Positions 1-5,763 are shown, numbered from the stretch's first letter. The stretch is 7,391 nt of DNA from Firmicutes bacterium CAG:170 (GCA_000436735.1 FR887168.1:1-7391), one strand, 5' to 3'. Notes: a model not told the origin generated them from the sequence alone. Numbers and translations are program-made.

Positions 1-36
1 GCCTGTAATGCGGCCGGTACGAGCGGTCGATGACAG

Positions 37-80
37 AAAAACACCCCTGCGGCACAACCGTGCCGCAGGGGTGCTTTTGT
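37..80 (-). terminator. Intrinsic terminator downstream of glyA, probably bidirectional
   Basis: A perfect 14-bp stem (42-55 pairs with 60-73) closes a 4-base loop. Read on the minus strand it is followed by five T residues, which fits termination of glyA about 100 bases after its stop codon. On the plus strand the stem is followed by CTTTTGTT, so it could also end a convergent gene entering from the left edge of the window. Confidence 0.9.
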
Positions 81-171
81 TGGGGAGAATTTGAGAAAAG
101 AGCTGGAGGCTCCGGCGAAGGCCGAAGGAAAGCGATTCGGAGGCTTCTTTCGGAGGCTCCTTCAAAGAGCG
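75..171 (-). other. glyA 3' untranslated stretch with short GGAGGCT repeats
   Basis: This stretch between the glyA stop codon and its terminator shows no convincing gene. On the plus strand it holds three copies of GGAGGCT (105-111, 139-145, 152-158). Two of these sit in longer 10-base copies of TTCGGAGGCT (136-145 and 149-158), 13 bases apart, and GGAGGCTCC occurs at 105-113 and 152-160. No clear stable hairpin is formed. They may be small local duplications. Confidence 0.4.
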
Positions 172-1428
172 TCAGGCGTTGGGGTAGATGGGATAGCGGG
201 CGGTGATGGAGCGGACGGTCTCCAAAATGGTCTCGCGGCTGGCATCGAAGTCGTGTACCGCGAGCCAGATGCAGCGGGCGAGCGGCTCCATATCGGACGG
301 CCGGAGGCCGCGCGTGGTGACGGCGGGGGTGCCGATGCGGACGCCGCTGGTGAGGCTGGGCTTCTGCGGGTCGTTCGGGACGGCGTTCTTATTGAGCGTG
401 ATATGGACGCTGTCGAGGCGGTCTTGAAGCTCCTTGCCGGTGAGGCCCTCGCCGCGCAGGTCGAGCAGCATCAGATGGTTGTCCGTGCCGCCGGAGACGA
501 GGCGGAAGCCGCAGCGAAGCAGCGCGTCCGCCAGCGCGGAGGCGTTCTTGACGATGTTCTCCGCGTAGGTGCGGAATTCCGGCTGCATGGCCTCGCGCAG
601 GCAGACGGCCTTTGCGGCGATGACGTGCATGAGCGGGCCGCCCTGCGTGCCGGGAAAGACGGCCTTGTTGATGGCTTTGCCGAACTCCTCGCGGGCGAGG
701 ATCATGCTGCCGCGCGGGCCGCGAAGCGTCTTATGCGTGGTCGTGGTGACGACATCGGCATAGGGTACGGGATTCATATGCTGTCCGCCGGCAACGAGAC
801 CTGCGATGTGCGCCATATCGACCATGAAGAGCGCACCATTCCGGTGCGCGATCTCGCCCATGATCTTGAAATCGATGGCGCGGGGATAGGCGGAGGCGCC
901 GGCGATGAGCAGTTTGGGGTGATGCTGCTTTACGAGGTCTTCCACATGGTCATAGTCGATGCGGCCGGTGCCGGGATCGACGCCGTAGCTGACGCTGCGG
1001 TAGATCTGGCCGGAGAGATTGACGGGCGCGCCGTGGCTCAGGTGGCCGCCGTTGGCAAGATCCATGCCCATGAGCGTATCGCCCGGCTGGAGCAGGGCGG
1101 CGTAGACCTCCAGATTGGCCTGTGCGCCGGAATGCGGCTGGACGTTGGCAAACTCCGCGCCGAAAAGCGCCTTGGCGCGCTCGATGGCCAGCGCTTCCAG
1201 CTCGTCGGCGTAGACGCAGCCGCCGTAGTAGCGCTTGCCAGGGTAGCCCTCGGCGTATTTGTTGGTCAGGACGGAGCCCATGGCGGCGATGACGGCGGCG
1301 GAGGCGATGTTCTCCGAGGCGATCAGCTCGATGTTCTGGTTCTGACGGTCGTATTCGCGCTCGATCATGGAGGCGACCTCCGGGTCGAAGCTGTGGAGAT
1401 AGGCTGTGTTCTGCTGAAGAATATTCAT
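172..1428 (-). CDS. glyA: Serine hydroxymethyltransferase
   Basis: This cytosolic PLP enzyme interconverts serine plus tetrahydrofolate with glycine plus 5,10-methylene-tetrahydrofolate, and is the main link between serine/glycine metabolism and the one-carbon pool. The 418-residue product matches the usual bacterial length of about 417. Visible family landmarks are the IASEN segment (residues 36-40), the YAEGYPGKRYYGG loop (58-70), the VDMAHIAG segment with the PLP-ring-contacting Asp204, and TTTTHKTLRGPRG with the predicted PLP-binding Lys233. The C-terminal domain keeps the SGVRIGTPAVTTRG motif. The ATG at 1428-1426 is supported by AAAGGAA seven bases upstream. The gene is monocistronic in view, with its own promoter, a glycine riboswitch leader and a terminator. 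Nothing looks damaged. It is probably a host gene flanking the phage genes, although carriage on the element cannot be excluded. Confidence 0.97.
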   Translation of the reverse strand: MNILQQNTAYLHSFDPEVASMIEREYDRQNQNIELIASENIASAAVIAAMGSVLTNKYAEGYPGKRYYGGCVYADELEALAIERAKALFGAEFANVQPHSGAQANLEVYAALLQPGDTLMGMDLANGGHLSHGAPVNLSGQIYRSVSYGVDPGTGRIDYDHVEDLVKQHHPKLLIAGASAYPRAIDFKIMGEIAHRNGALFMVDMAHIAGLVAGGQHMNPVPYADVVTTTTHKTLRGPRGSMILAREEFGKAINKAVFPGTQGGPLMHVIAAKAVCLREAMQPEFRTYAENIVKNASALADALLRCGFRLVSGGTDNHLMLLDLRGEGLTGKELQDRLDSVHITLNKNAVPNDPQKPSLTSGVRIGTPAVTTRGLRPSDMEPLARCIWLAVHDFDASRETILETVRSITARYPIYPNA

Positions 1429-1435
1429 GGCGCGA

Positions 1436-1442
1436 TTCCTTT
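1436..1442 (-). promoter_or_regulatory. glyA ribosome binding site
   Basis: The minus strand reads AAAGGAA, seven bases before the ATG of glyA and just downstream of the leader terminator. It lies outside the terminator stem, so control here looks transcriptional and not by masking of the ribosome binding site. Confidence 0.75.
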
Positions 1443-1448
1443 CTTGAA

Positions 1449-1481
1449 TAAAAAATGAGCGAACCGGCTGGTTCGCTCATT
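1449..1481 (-). terminator. Riboswitch-associated intrinsic terminator in the glyA leader
   Basis: On the minus strand a perfect 12-bp stem (AATGAGCGAACC with GGTTCGCTCATT, arms at 1481-1470 and 1465-1454) closes a 4-base loop and runs directly into TTTTTT. It lies between the glycine aptamer and the glyA start, the expected place for the expression platform of a transcriptional riboswitch. The seven bases CAATGAG at its 5' edge (1482-1476) are complementary to CTCATTG inside the aptamer (1570-1564), which offers an antiterminator pairing. Confidence 0.93.
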
Positions 1482-1507
1482 GTCATGTACAGTTAAAATA
1501 TGCTGCA

Positions 1508-1580
1508 CTCTGTCCTTTTGCCTGAGAGATTCGGCGTTCGCCTTGCACCTTCGGCACCCAATTCAATGAGTTCTCCAGAG
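1508..1580 (-). ncRNA. Glycine riboswitch, single aptamer, controlling glyA
   Basis: The minus strand carries the conserved glycine aptamer landmarks in order. P1 is CTCTG at 1580-1576 with CAGAG at 1512-1508. The P2 5' strand GGAGA follows. A short P3a hairpin is ACTCA with TGGGT. Then come the GCCGAAGGTGCAA core, a GGCGAACGCC P3b hairpin, and the nearly invariant CTCTCAGGCAAAAGGACAG closing segment. Known family members bind glycine, often as tandem aptamers before gcvT operons. Here I see only one full aptamer, followed by a terminator and glyA. The aptamer shares short sequence elements with the terminator, so ligand state probably decides between antitermination and termination. Confidence 0.95.
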
Positions 1581-1589
1581 ATTCCTTCT

Positions 1590-1615
1590 GCATCCAGTCC
1601 GAATGTTCTGAATGC
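1590..1615 (-). ncRNA. Hairpin upstream of the glycine aptamer, possible ghost-aptamer stem
   Basis: On the minus strand GCATTCAG (1615-1608) pairs with CTGGATGC (1597-1590) with one wobble pair, making an 8-bp stem with a 10-base loop. Single glycine riboswitches are known to keep a reduced partner stem (a ghost aptamer) on one side that helps the remaining aptamer fold. This hairpin lies where the first aptamer of a tandem pair would be, but lacks the aptamer core motifs. The assignment is inference. Confidence 0.55.
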
Positions 1616-1646
1616 GATCAACGGAATACTTATTCACTTGGCCTGT

Positions 1647-1674
1647 ATTATAGCACCGATTCCGCGAAAGTCAA
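1647..1674 (-). promoter_or_regulatory. Sigma-A-type promoter of glyA
   Basis: The minus strand reads TTGACT (1674-1669), a 16-base spacer, and TATAAT (1652-1647), a near-consensus housekeeping promoter. Transcription would start near 1640 and give a leader of about 210 bases holding the riboswitch. It is intact, so the phage genes did not separate glyA from its control region. Confidence 0.9.
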
Positions 1675-1703
1675 GCAAAAGAGGCCGCGTACGGACGATT
1701 TTT

Positions 1704-1727
1704 CCCGCCGGACGGCGGGATTTTTTT
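1704..1727 (+). terminator. Plus-strand terminator-like hairpin before the terminase genes
   Basis: CCCGCCG (1704-1710) and CGGCGGG (1713-1719) form a compact GC stem, in practice 6 bp with a 4-base loop. It is followed on the plus strand by A and seven T residues. The minus-strand flank gives A residues instead, so any terminator works left to right, toward the terminase genes. No plus-strand gene lies upstream in the window, so it may trap antisense or spurious transcripts, act as an antitermination target, or be left over from a former neighbour. Confidence 0.65.
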
Positions 1728-1779
1728 CGCAAACGGCGGCTTTTGCGTCCGCGTTGCCGGAAAAAAGGCAACTTCCGGC
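1728..1779. repeat. Cluster of short, partly mutually exclusive inverted repeats
   Basis: CGCAAA (1728-1733) can pair with TTTGCG (1742-1747). GTTGCC (1753-1758) can pair with GGCAAC (1767-1772). GCCGGAA (1756-1762) can instead pair with TTCCGGC (1773-1779), which excludes the previous stem. None carries a T tract. Their place just before the small terminase gene suits a packaging recognition site or leader structure, but no known cos or pac consensus is recognised. No promoter is evident between 1680 and 1826. Confidence 0.4.
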
Positions 1780-1826
1780 GGGACGGAGGGTATGGGTGAA
1801 GGCGGTTTGAAAGGGGATGGGGTAAT

Positions 1827-2138
1827 TTGCCGGAACAAAACAAGGGCAGAGCGAAAAAATCGTCTGAGATGGAACGGATCAAAAGAGAGCTTCGGAAGCT
1901 GGCGTTCGGAAAGGCCAACGACTGCGTGAAGCTGGCGCTGTGCGAGGATGTGGATATCGCGTCGCTCGATCTGTCGCTGCTGACGGAGATCCGAAAAAGC
2001 GAGAAGGGCTCCGTCGAGATCAAGCTCATGGATCGCAGCAAGGTACTCGAACAGCTGGCGGGCATGGCGGATCAGGGCGACGAGCGGGCGGAGCGCTTCC
2101 TCGAAGCGCTGCTGAAGGGCATGGAAGATGGAGCTTGA
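1827..2138 (+). CDS. Reduced phage terminase small subunit
   Basis: The small terminase subunit recognises phage DNA and hands it to the large subunit for packaging. This product has 103 residues, far shorter than PBSX XtmA-type proteins. Segments KLAFGKANDCVKLAL (about residues 24-38), LDLSLLTEIRKSEKG (47-61) and VEIKLMDRSKVLEQL (63-77) resemble the C-terminal half of the YqaS/XtmA-type family, which ends in a similar IKL-D-KAL-L pattern. The usual N-terminal helix-turn-helix is absent and replaced by a short Lys/Arg-rich stretch. The start is TTG at 1827, with AAAGGGG at 1810-1816 as the likely Shine-Dalgarno. The stop overlaps the large terminase by 11 bp, which supports the role. A phage-associated small protein of other function is possible. 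Confidence 0.75.
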   Translation: MPEQNKGRAKKSSEMERIKRELRKLAFGKANDCVKLALCEDVDIASLDLSLLTEIRKSEKGSVEIKLMDRSKVLEQLAGMADQGDERAERFLEALLKGMEDGA

Positions 2139-3381
2139 CGGGTTTTCCCCCAAGCAGCTGCGGGCTATGACGTGGTGGATGCCGCGCAGCCCGGACAGAG
2201 ACTGCGAGGCGATTGTCTGCGACGGCGCGGTGCGGTCGGGAAAGACGCTCAGCATGGGACTGGGCTTTTTCCTGTGGGCGATGTGCCGCTTTGACGGGCG
2301 GCAGTTCGGGCTGTGCGGCAAGACGATGGGAAGCCTGCGGCGGAACGTTTTGCAGGAGCTGACGCCGTGGCTCGAAATGCTCGGGATGCAGGTCACGGAG
2401 CGCTATTCGGAACATCTGCTGCGGGTGCGCTTCGCGGGCCGCGAAAACCGCTTTTATGTGTTCGGCGGCAGAGACGAGAGCGCGGCGGGGCTGATCCAGG
2501 GCATCACGTTCGCGGGAATTTTGATGGACGAGGTGGTGTTGATGCCGCGCTCCTTCGTCGAGCAGGCTTGCGCGCGATGCTCCGTCGCGGGAAGCAGGCT
2601 GTGGTTCAACTGCAATCCCGAGGGGCCGCAGCACTGGTTTTACCGCGAATGGATCAAGGGTGCGCGGCGGAAAAAATGCCTGCATCTGCATTTTACGATG
2701 GAGGACAATCCGTCGCTGACGCCGGAGATCCGAAGGCGCTACCGGCGGCTTTACAGCGGTGTGTTCTACCGGCGGTTTGTGCTCGGACTGTGGACGGCGG
2801 CGGAGGGCCGCGTTTACGACTTCTTCGACACGGCGAAGGCGCCGCCTGTGCCGGAGGGGCCGTGGGAGCAGTGGTACATTTCCTGCGATTACGGGACGGT
2901 CAATCCGGCGTCATTTGGGCTTTGGGGCCGGAAAGGCGGCGTGTGGTACCGGACAGAGGAGTTTTACTTCGACTCCCGGCGCGAGGGACGGCAGATGACG
3001 GACGCGGAATACGCGCAGGCGCTGAGGGAACTGGCCGGACAGAGACGGATCGAGGAGGTGATCGTCGATCCGTCGGCGGCGAGCTTTCTGGAGGTGCTCC
3101 GGCGGGAGGGCTGGAACGTCCGGAAGGCGGACAACGACGTTCTGGCGGGCATCCGCAGGACGGCGGATGCACTCAAGAGCGGGAAGATCGTGATCTGCGA
3201 CCGCTGCACCGACTGCCTGCGGGAGATGGAGCTTTATGTTTGGGACACGAAGGCGGGACATGACCGGGTGAAAAAGGAACACGATCACGCCATGGACGAC
3301 ATGCGCTACTTCGTGACGGGCGTACTGGGCACGGACGGAGGCGGCTTTGCGGCGCGGTCTGTGGCGCGGACGGGATATTGA
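2128..3381 (+). CDS. Phage terminase large subunit, PBSX type
   Basis: This is the packaging motor ATPase and nuclease that cuts concatemeric DNA and drives it through the portal into the procapsid. The 417-residue length is normal for the family. The ATPase domain has Walker A GAVRSGKT (33-40), Walker B ILMDEV (131-136, Asp134 and Glu135) and the coupling motif NCNPEGP (161-167). The RNase H-like nuclease domain shows its three acidic positions at CDYG (Asp254), VIVDPS (Asp314) and HAMDD (Asp390 or 391). All catalytic positions are intact, so the protein appears functional. The ATG at 2128 lies inside the end of the small terminase gene, consistent with coupled translation. The portal gene follows after 15 bases, the classic packaging order. 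Confidence 0.96.
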   Translation: MELDGFSPKQLRAMTWWMPRSPDRDCEAIVCDGAVRSGKTLSMGLGFFLWAMCRFDGRQFGLCGKTMGSLRRNVLQELTPWLEMLGMQVTERYSEHLLRVRFAGRENRFYVFGGRDESAAGLIQGITFAGILMDEVVLMPRSFVEQACARCSVAGSRLWFNCNPEGPQHWFYREWIKGARRKKCLHLHFTMEDNPSLTPEIRRRYRRLYSGVFYRRFVLGLWTAAEGRVYDFFDTAKAPPVPEGPWEQWYISCDYGTVNPASFGLWGRKGGVWYRTEEFYFDSRREGRQMTDAEYAQALRELAGQRRIEEVIVDPSAASFLEVLRREGWNVRKADNDVLAGIRRTADALKSGKIVICDRCTDCLREMELYVWDTKAGHDRVKKEHDHAMDDMRYFVTGVLGTDGGGFAARSVARTGY

Positions 3382-3396
3382 AAATGAGGTGAAGAA

Positions 3397-4524
3397 ATGA
3401 AGAAAAAAGAACAGAGCGGCGCGGGGCTGGCGACACAGCTGCGCGAGAGCGCGCCGGGGGCGTTCGGGCTGACGGGCGCGGCGGCACTCGGCGGGAGCGA
3501 GGCGGAGATCTACCGGGCGATGCGCGAAAATGTGCCCATTCTCGACGCGGCCATCGGGAAGCTTGTACGGCTGACGGGCGGCTTCACGGTGACATGCGGC
3601 GACAGAGCAGCGGAAAGGGGCCTGCGGCAGTTTCTGAAAACCGTGCCGGTGGGGCATGCGCAGTATGGGCTGGAATGCTTTTTGCAGACGTATCTGGACT
3701 GTATGCTCACCTATGGACGGGCCGTCGGCGAGATGATCGTGGCGGACGGCCGTCTGGCGGCGGTCTGCTGGGGCGATGTGACGAGGATCCATGTCCGGCA
3801 GGGCGCATCCGCGCTGGAAATGGAGCTGTGCGTCTGCGAAAACGGGGCGCTTCGCGCACTGCCGTATCAGAATCTGCTGCTGTTTTCCACATGGAAGCCG
3901 GAGCCGGGGAATCCCTACGGCGTGTCGCTCCTGCGCGGGATGCCGTTTTTGACGGAGATTTTGATGAAAATTTACCGGACGGTCGGCGTGAACTGGGAGC
4001 GGGCGGGCAATGTGCGCTACGCTGTGGTCTACCGGCCGAAGGAGGAACGGAGCGACCATGCGGCAGCAGCCGAGCAGATGGCGCGCGAATGGACGGCAGC
4101 GATGCAGGACGGGCGCTCCGGGTCGGTGCGTGATTTTGTGGCGGTCGGCGACGTGGAGATCAAGGTCATCGGCGCGGACGGACAGATCCTCGACTCCGAG
4201 GTGCCGGTGCGGCAGATCCTGGAGCAGCTGGTGGCAAAGACCGGCCTGCCGCCGTTCATGCTGGGGCTGAGCTGGGCCTCGACCGAGCGTATGTCCAAGC
4301 AGCAGGCAGATCTGCTGACCTCGGAGCTTTGGAGCATCCGGCGGTGCGTGGAGCCGATTTTGTACCGCATCTGCCGGACGTGGCTGCGGCTGGAGGGCTA
4401 TGGCTGCGAGCCGGAGATCGTCTGGGACGACATTTCTCTACAGGATCTGGTGGAGGAAGCGCACGCGGAGCTTTACCGCAGACAGGCGGAAAAAATCAGA
4501 AAGGAAACGGAGGAAGAAGCATGA
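3397..4524 (+). CDS. Phage portal protein
   Basis: The portal forms the dodecameric ring at one capsid vertex, the channel for DNA entry and exit and the docking site for the terminase and head-tail connector. The 375-residue product has the order expected of an HK97/SPP1-like portal: a variable N terminus, a wing domain with the conserved GNPYGVSLLRG motif (171-181), a stem-type helical segment, and the TGLPPFMLGLSWASTERMS segment (282-300) before a long C-terminal helical part. The last 25 residues are highly charged. The start is supported by GAGGTGA at 3386-3392. It is on the short side of the family. The next gene begins within its stop codon (ATGA). No Mu gpF-like minor head gene follows, unlike in PBSX. 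Confidence 0.92.
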   Translation: MKKKEQSGAGLATQLRESAPGAFGLTGAAALGGSEAEIYRAMRENVPILDAAIGKLVRLTGGFTVTCGDRAAERGLRQFLKTVPVGHAQYGLECFLQTYLDCMLTYGRAVGEMIVADGRLAAVCWGDVTRIHVRQGASALEMELCVCENGALRALPYQNLLLFSTWKPEPGNPYGVSLLRGMPFLTEILMKIYRTVGVNWERAGNVRYAVVYRPKEERSDHAAAAEQMAREWTAAMQDGRSGSVRDFVAVGDVEIKVIGADGQILDSEVPVRQILEQLVAKTGLPPFMLGLSWASTERMSKQQADLLTSELWSIRRCVEPILYRICRTWLRLEGYGCEPEIVWDDISLQDLVEEAHAELYRRQAEKIRKETEEEA

Positions 4525-5390
4525 AGATCCAGAAGCAGGCAAGCGTCCTGACGGCGGGAACGCCGGATGCGGAGCAGCTCGAAAAGATCAACCGGCAGGC
4601 CAAGTCGCCGCTTAAGGCGGAGGAGGTCTATGTGTTCTCGGTGCGGCTCTGCGACGACCAACCCGACCGCGACCATGAGCGCTTCTCGACGGAGGCGCTG
4701 AAGGCGCTTGCGCCGATGTTCGTCGGAAAGACGGGCATTGTCGATCACGCATGGTCGAGCGAGAAGCAGGTCGCGCGTATTTTTGAGGCGGGCGTCGAAT
4801 ATGGGGATGGCTGTGCGTTCCTCAAGGCGTGGGCCTACATCCTGCGCGGCGAGAAAACGCAGGAGATCATCCGCGAGATCGAAGCGGGCATCAAGAAGGA
4901 GGTCTCCGTCGGCTGCGCGATGCGGCGGAGCATCTGCTCCATCTGTGGGGCGGATTATGGAAGCTGCGAGCACCGGAAGGGCGAAAGCTACGGCGGTCAG
5001 ACATGCGTGGCGGTGCTGTGCGAGCCGGAGGATGCGTATGAATTCTCCTTTGTGGCCGTCCCGGCGCAGAAGCAGGCGGGCGTGCTCAAAAGGCTCGGCG
5101 GAGGCGGCGAAATGCCCGCCGCGGAGCTGGAAAGGCTGAAAAAGGAGGCGGCGCTCGGAAGAGAATACCGGAAGGAGCTGGAGGAGCGGTTCGTGAGGGC
5201 CGCGATGCTGCTGGAGCTGGGGCTGAAGGAACCGGTGCTGCGCGAAATGGCGGCGGCGTTGGAGGCGGCACAGCTCAAGCAGGCGGGCTGCGCGCTCGAA
5301 AAGAAAACGGCGAAGCTCTATCCGCCGCAGACGCAGCTTTCATCTGTAAAGGAAACCGCGCTGAAAACCGACAGCGCGTTTCTCATTTAA
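4521..5390 (+). CDS. Prohead protease with zinc-knuckle insertion and helical, scaffold-like C terminus
   Basis: This likely HK97-fold assembly protease would process capsid precursors and possibly scaffold assembly. From the ATG at 4521 it has 289 residues. Candidate catalytic positions, by analogy with prohead proteases, are His76 (IVDHAWS), Ser129 (KEVSVGC) and the acidic Glu174 in YEFSFVAVPA, the last part being the typical closing motif of the fold. Between Ser129 and that motif lies a Cys139-X2-Cys142-X6-Cys149-X-His151 cluster that looks like a structural zinc site. Residues about 198-265 are charged and helical, rich in Glu, Lys, Ala and Leu, resembling the scaffold domain of fused protease-scaffold proteins. 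The position between portal and capsid supports the call. It is coupled to the portal through an ATGA overlap. Zinc binding and scaffold function are inferred. Confidence 0.82.
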   Translation: MKIQKQASVLTAGTPDAEQLEKINRQAKSPLKAEEVYVFSVRLCDDQPDRDHERFSTEALKALAPMFVGKTGIVDHAWSSEKQVARIFEAGVEYGDGCAFLKAWAYILRGEKTQEIIREIEAGIKKEVSVGCAMRRSICSICGADYGSCEHRKGESYGGQTCVAVLCEPEDAYEFSFVAVPAQKQAGVLKRLGGGGEMPAAELERLKKEAALGREYRKELEERFVRAAMLLELGLKEPVLREMAAALEAAQLKQAGCALEKKTAKLYPPQTQLSSVKETALKTDSAFLI

Positions 5391-5395
5391 TTTCT

Positions 5396-5402
5396 AAGGA
5401 GG
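5396..5402 (+). promoter_or_regulatory. Strong ribosome binding site of the putative decoration protein
   Basis: AAGGAGG, a full match to the 16S rRNA tail, lies seven bases before the ATG at 5410. Together with the AAAGGAG before the capsid gene it marks the two most strongly initiated genes of the operon, as expected for proteins made in hundreds of copies per particle. Confidence 0.85.
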
Positions 5403-5409
5403 CAGACAA

Positions 5410-5757
5410 ATGAAAATCAGTTTTGATGCGATCGGTGAAAAGTATGTGACCTTCCTCGCAGGAAGCGGTGCGGCAAAGGGGCAGGTATGCAAGGTATCGG
5501 CCAACGACACCGTTTCCGGCTGCGCGGCGGGCGAAGCCTTCTGCGGCGTGGTCGCGGAGGTCCGCGACGGCTGCGCGGCCGTCGTGATGGGCGGCTATGC
5601 GGAGGTCCCGTTCAGCGACGAGACGGCCCCATCGGTCGGCTACGCGACGCTGGGCGCCGACGGCGACGGCGGCGTCAAGAGCGTCACGAGCGGCGGCAGA
5701 GGCTGCCTGATCGTGCATGTGGACGCGGCGGCAAAAACACTGGGACTGTTCCTGTAA
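5410..5757 (+). CDS. Small head protein, probable capsid decoration protein
   Basis: The 115-residue product is small, rich in Gly, Ala and Val, and looks all-beta, without membrane segments or a signal peptide. It lies between protease and major capsid genes, where many siphophages encode a head-stabilising decoration protein (lambda gpD-like or DUF2190-like). Its pattern of short hydrophobic strands broken by Gly-rich turns, such as CGVVAEVRDGCAAVVMGGYAEV at about 45-66 written in part, fits the DUF2190-like beta fold better than gpD, but I recognise no diagnostic motif. It holds five cysteines (27, 38, 45, 55, 99), many for such a protein. A strong Shine-Dalgarno implies high expression. 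Confidence 0.6.
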   Translation: MKISFDAIGEKYVTFLAGSGAAKGQVCKVSANDTVSGCAAGEAFCGVVAEVRDGCAAVVMGGYAEVPFSDETAPSVGYATLGADGDGGVKSVTSGGRGCLIVHVDAAAKTLGLFL

Positions 5758-5763
5758 GAGAAG

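Noticed and set aside
1..33. Possible 3' end of a plus-strand gene entering from the left edge (stop TGA at 31-33), convergent with glyA
   Set aside because: Only ten codons are visible, too few to tell coding from chance. The bidirectional look of the terminator at 37-80 is compatible with it, but this is not enough to call a gene.
91..1458. A 455-codon plus-strand open frame covering the whole of glyA
   Set aside because: It is exactly antisense to a clear SHMT gene, with a low-complexity Ala/Gly/Asp/Arg-rich product and no known motif. Long antisense frames are expected where GC-rich third positions remove stop codons.
1623..1651. Plus-strand TATTAT at 1646-1651 as a -10 element for the terminase operon
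   Set aside because: It is just the reverse strand of the glyA -10 region, has no -35-like hexamer 16-18 bases upstream, and any transcript would meet the terminator-like hairpin at 1704-1727.
1500..1799. A 99-codon plus-strand frame starting in the riboswitch
   Set aside because: It is antisense to the glycine aptamer and glyA promoter and then runs through the inverted repeats. The product is basic and of low complexity, with no ribosome binding site.
1671..2396. A 241-codon minus-strand frame spanning the gap and both terminase genes
   Set aside because: It crosses the structured intergenic gap and the 5' parts of two coding regions on the other strand. Its translation has no family features, and it ends inside the glyA promoter.
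2911..4059. A 382-codon minus-strand frame across the large terminase and portal genes
   Set aside because: The product is rich in Arg, Pro, His and Ala without domain features, lacks its own ribosome binding site, and lies opposite two well-supported phage genes.
4329..4520. In-frame upstream extension of the protease gene into the portal gene
   Set aside because: The extension is a shadow of the portal frame with no conserved content. The ATG at 4521 overlaps the portal stop as ATGA, the normal coupled start.
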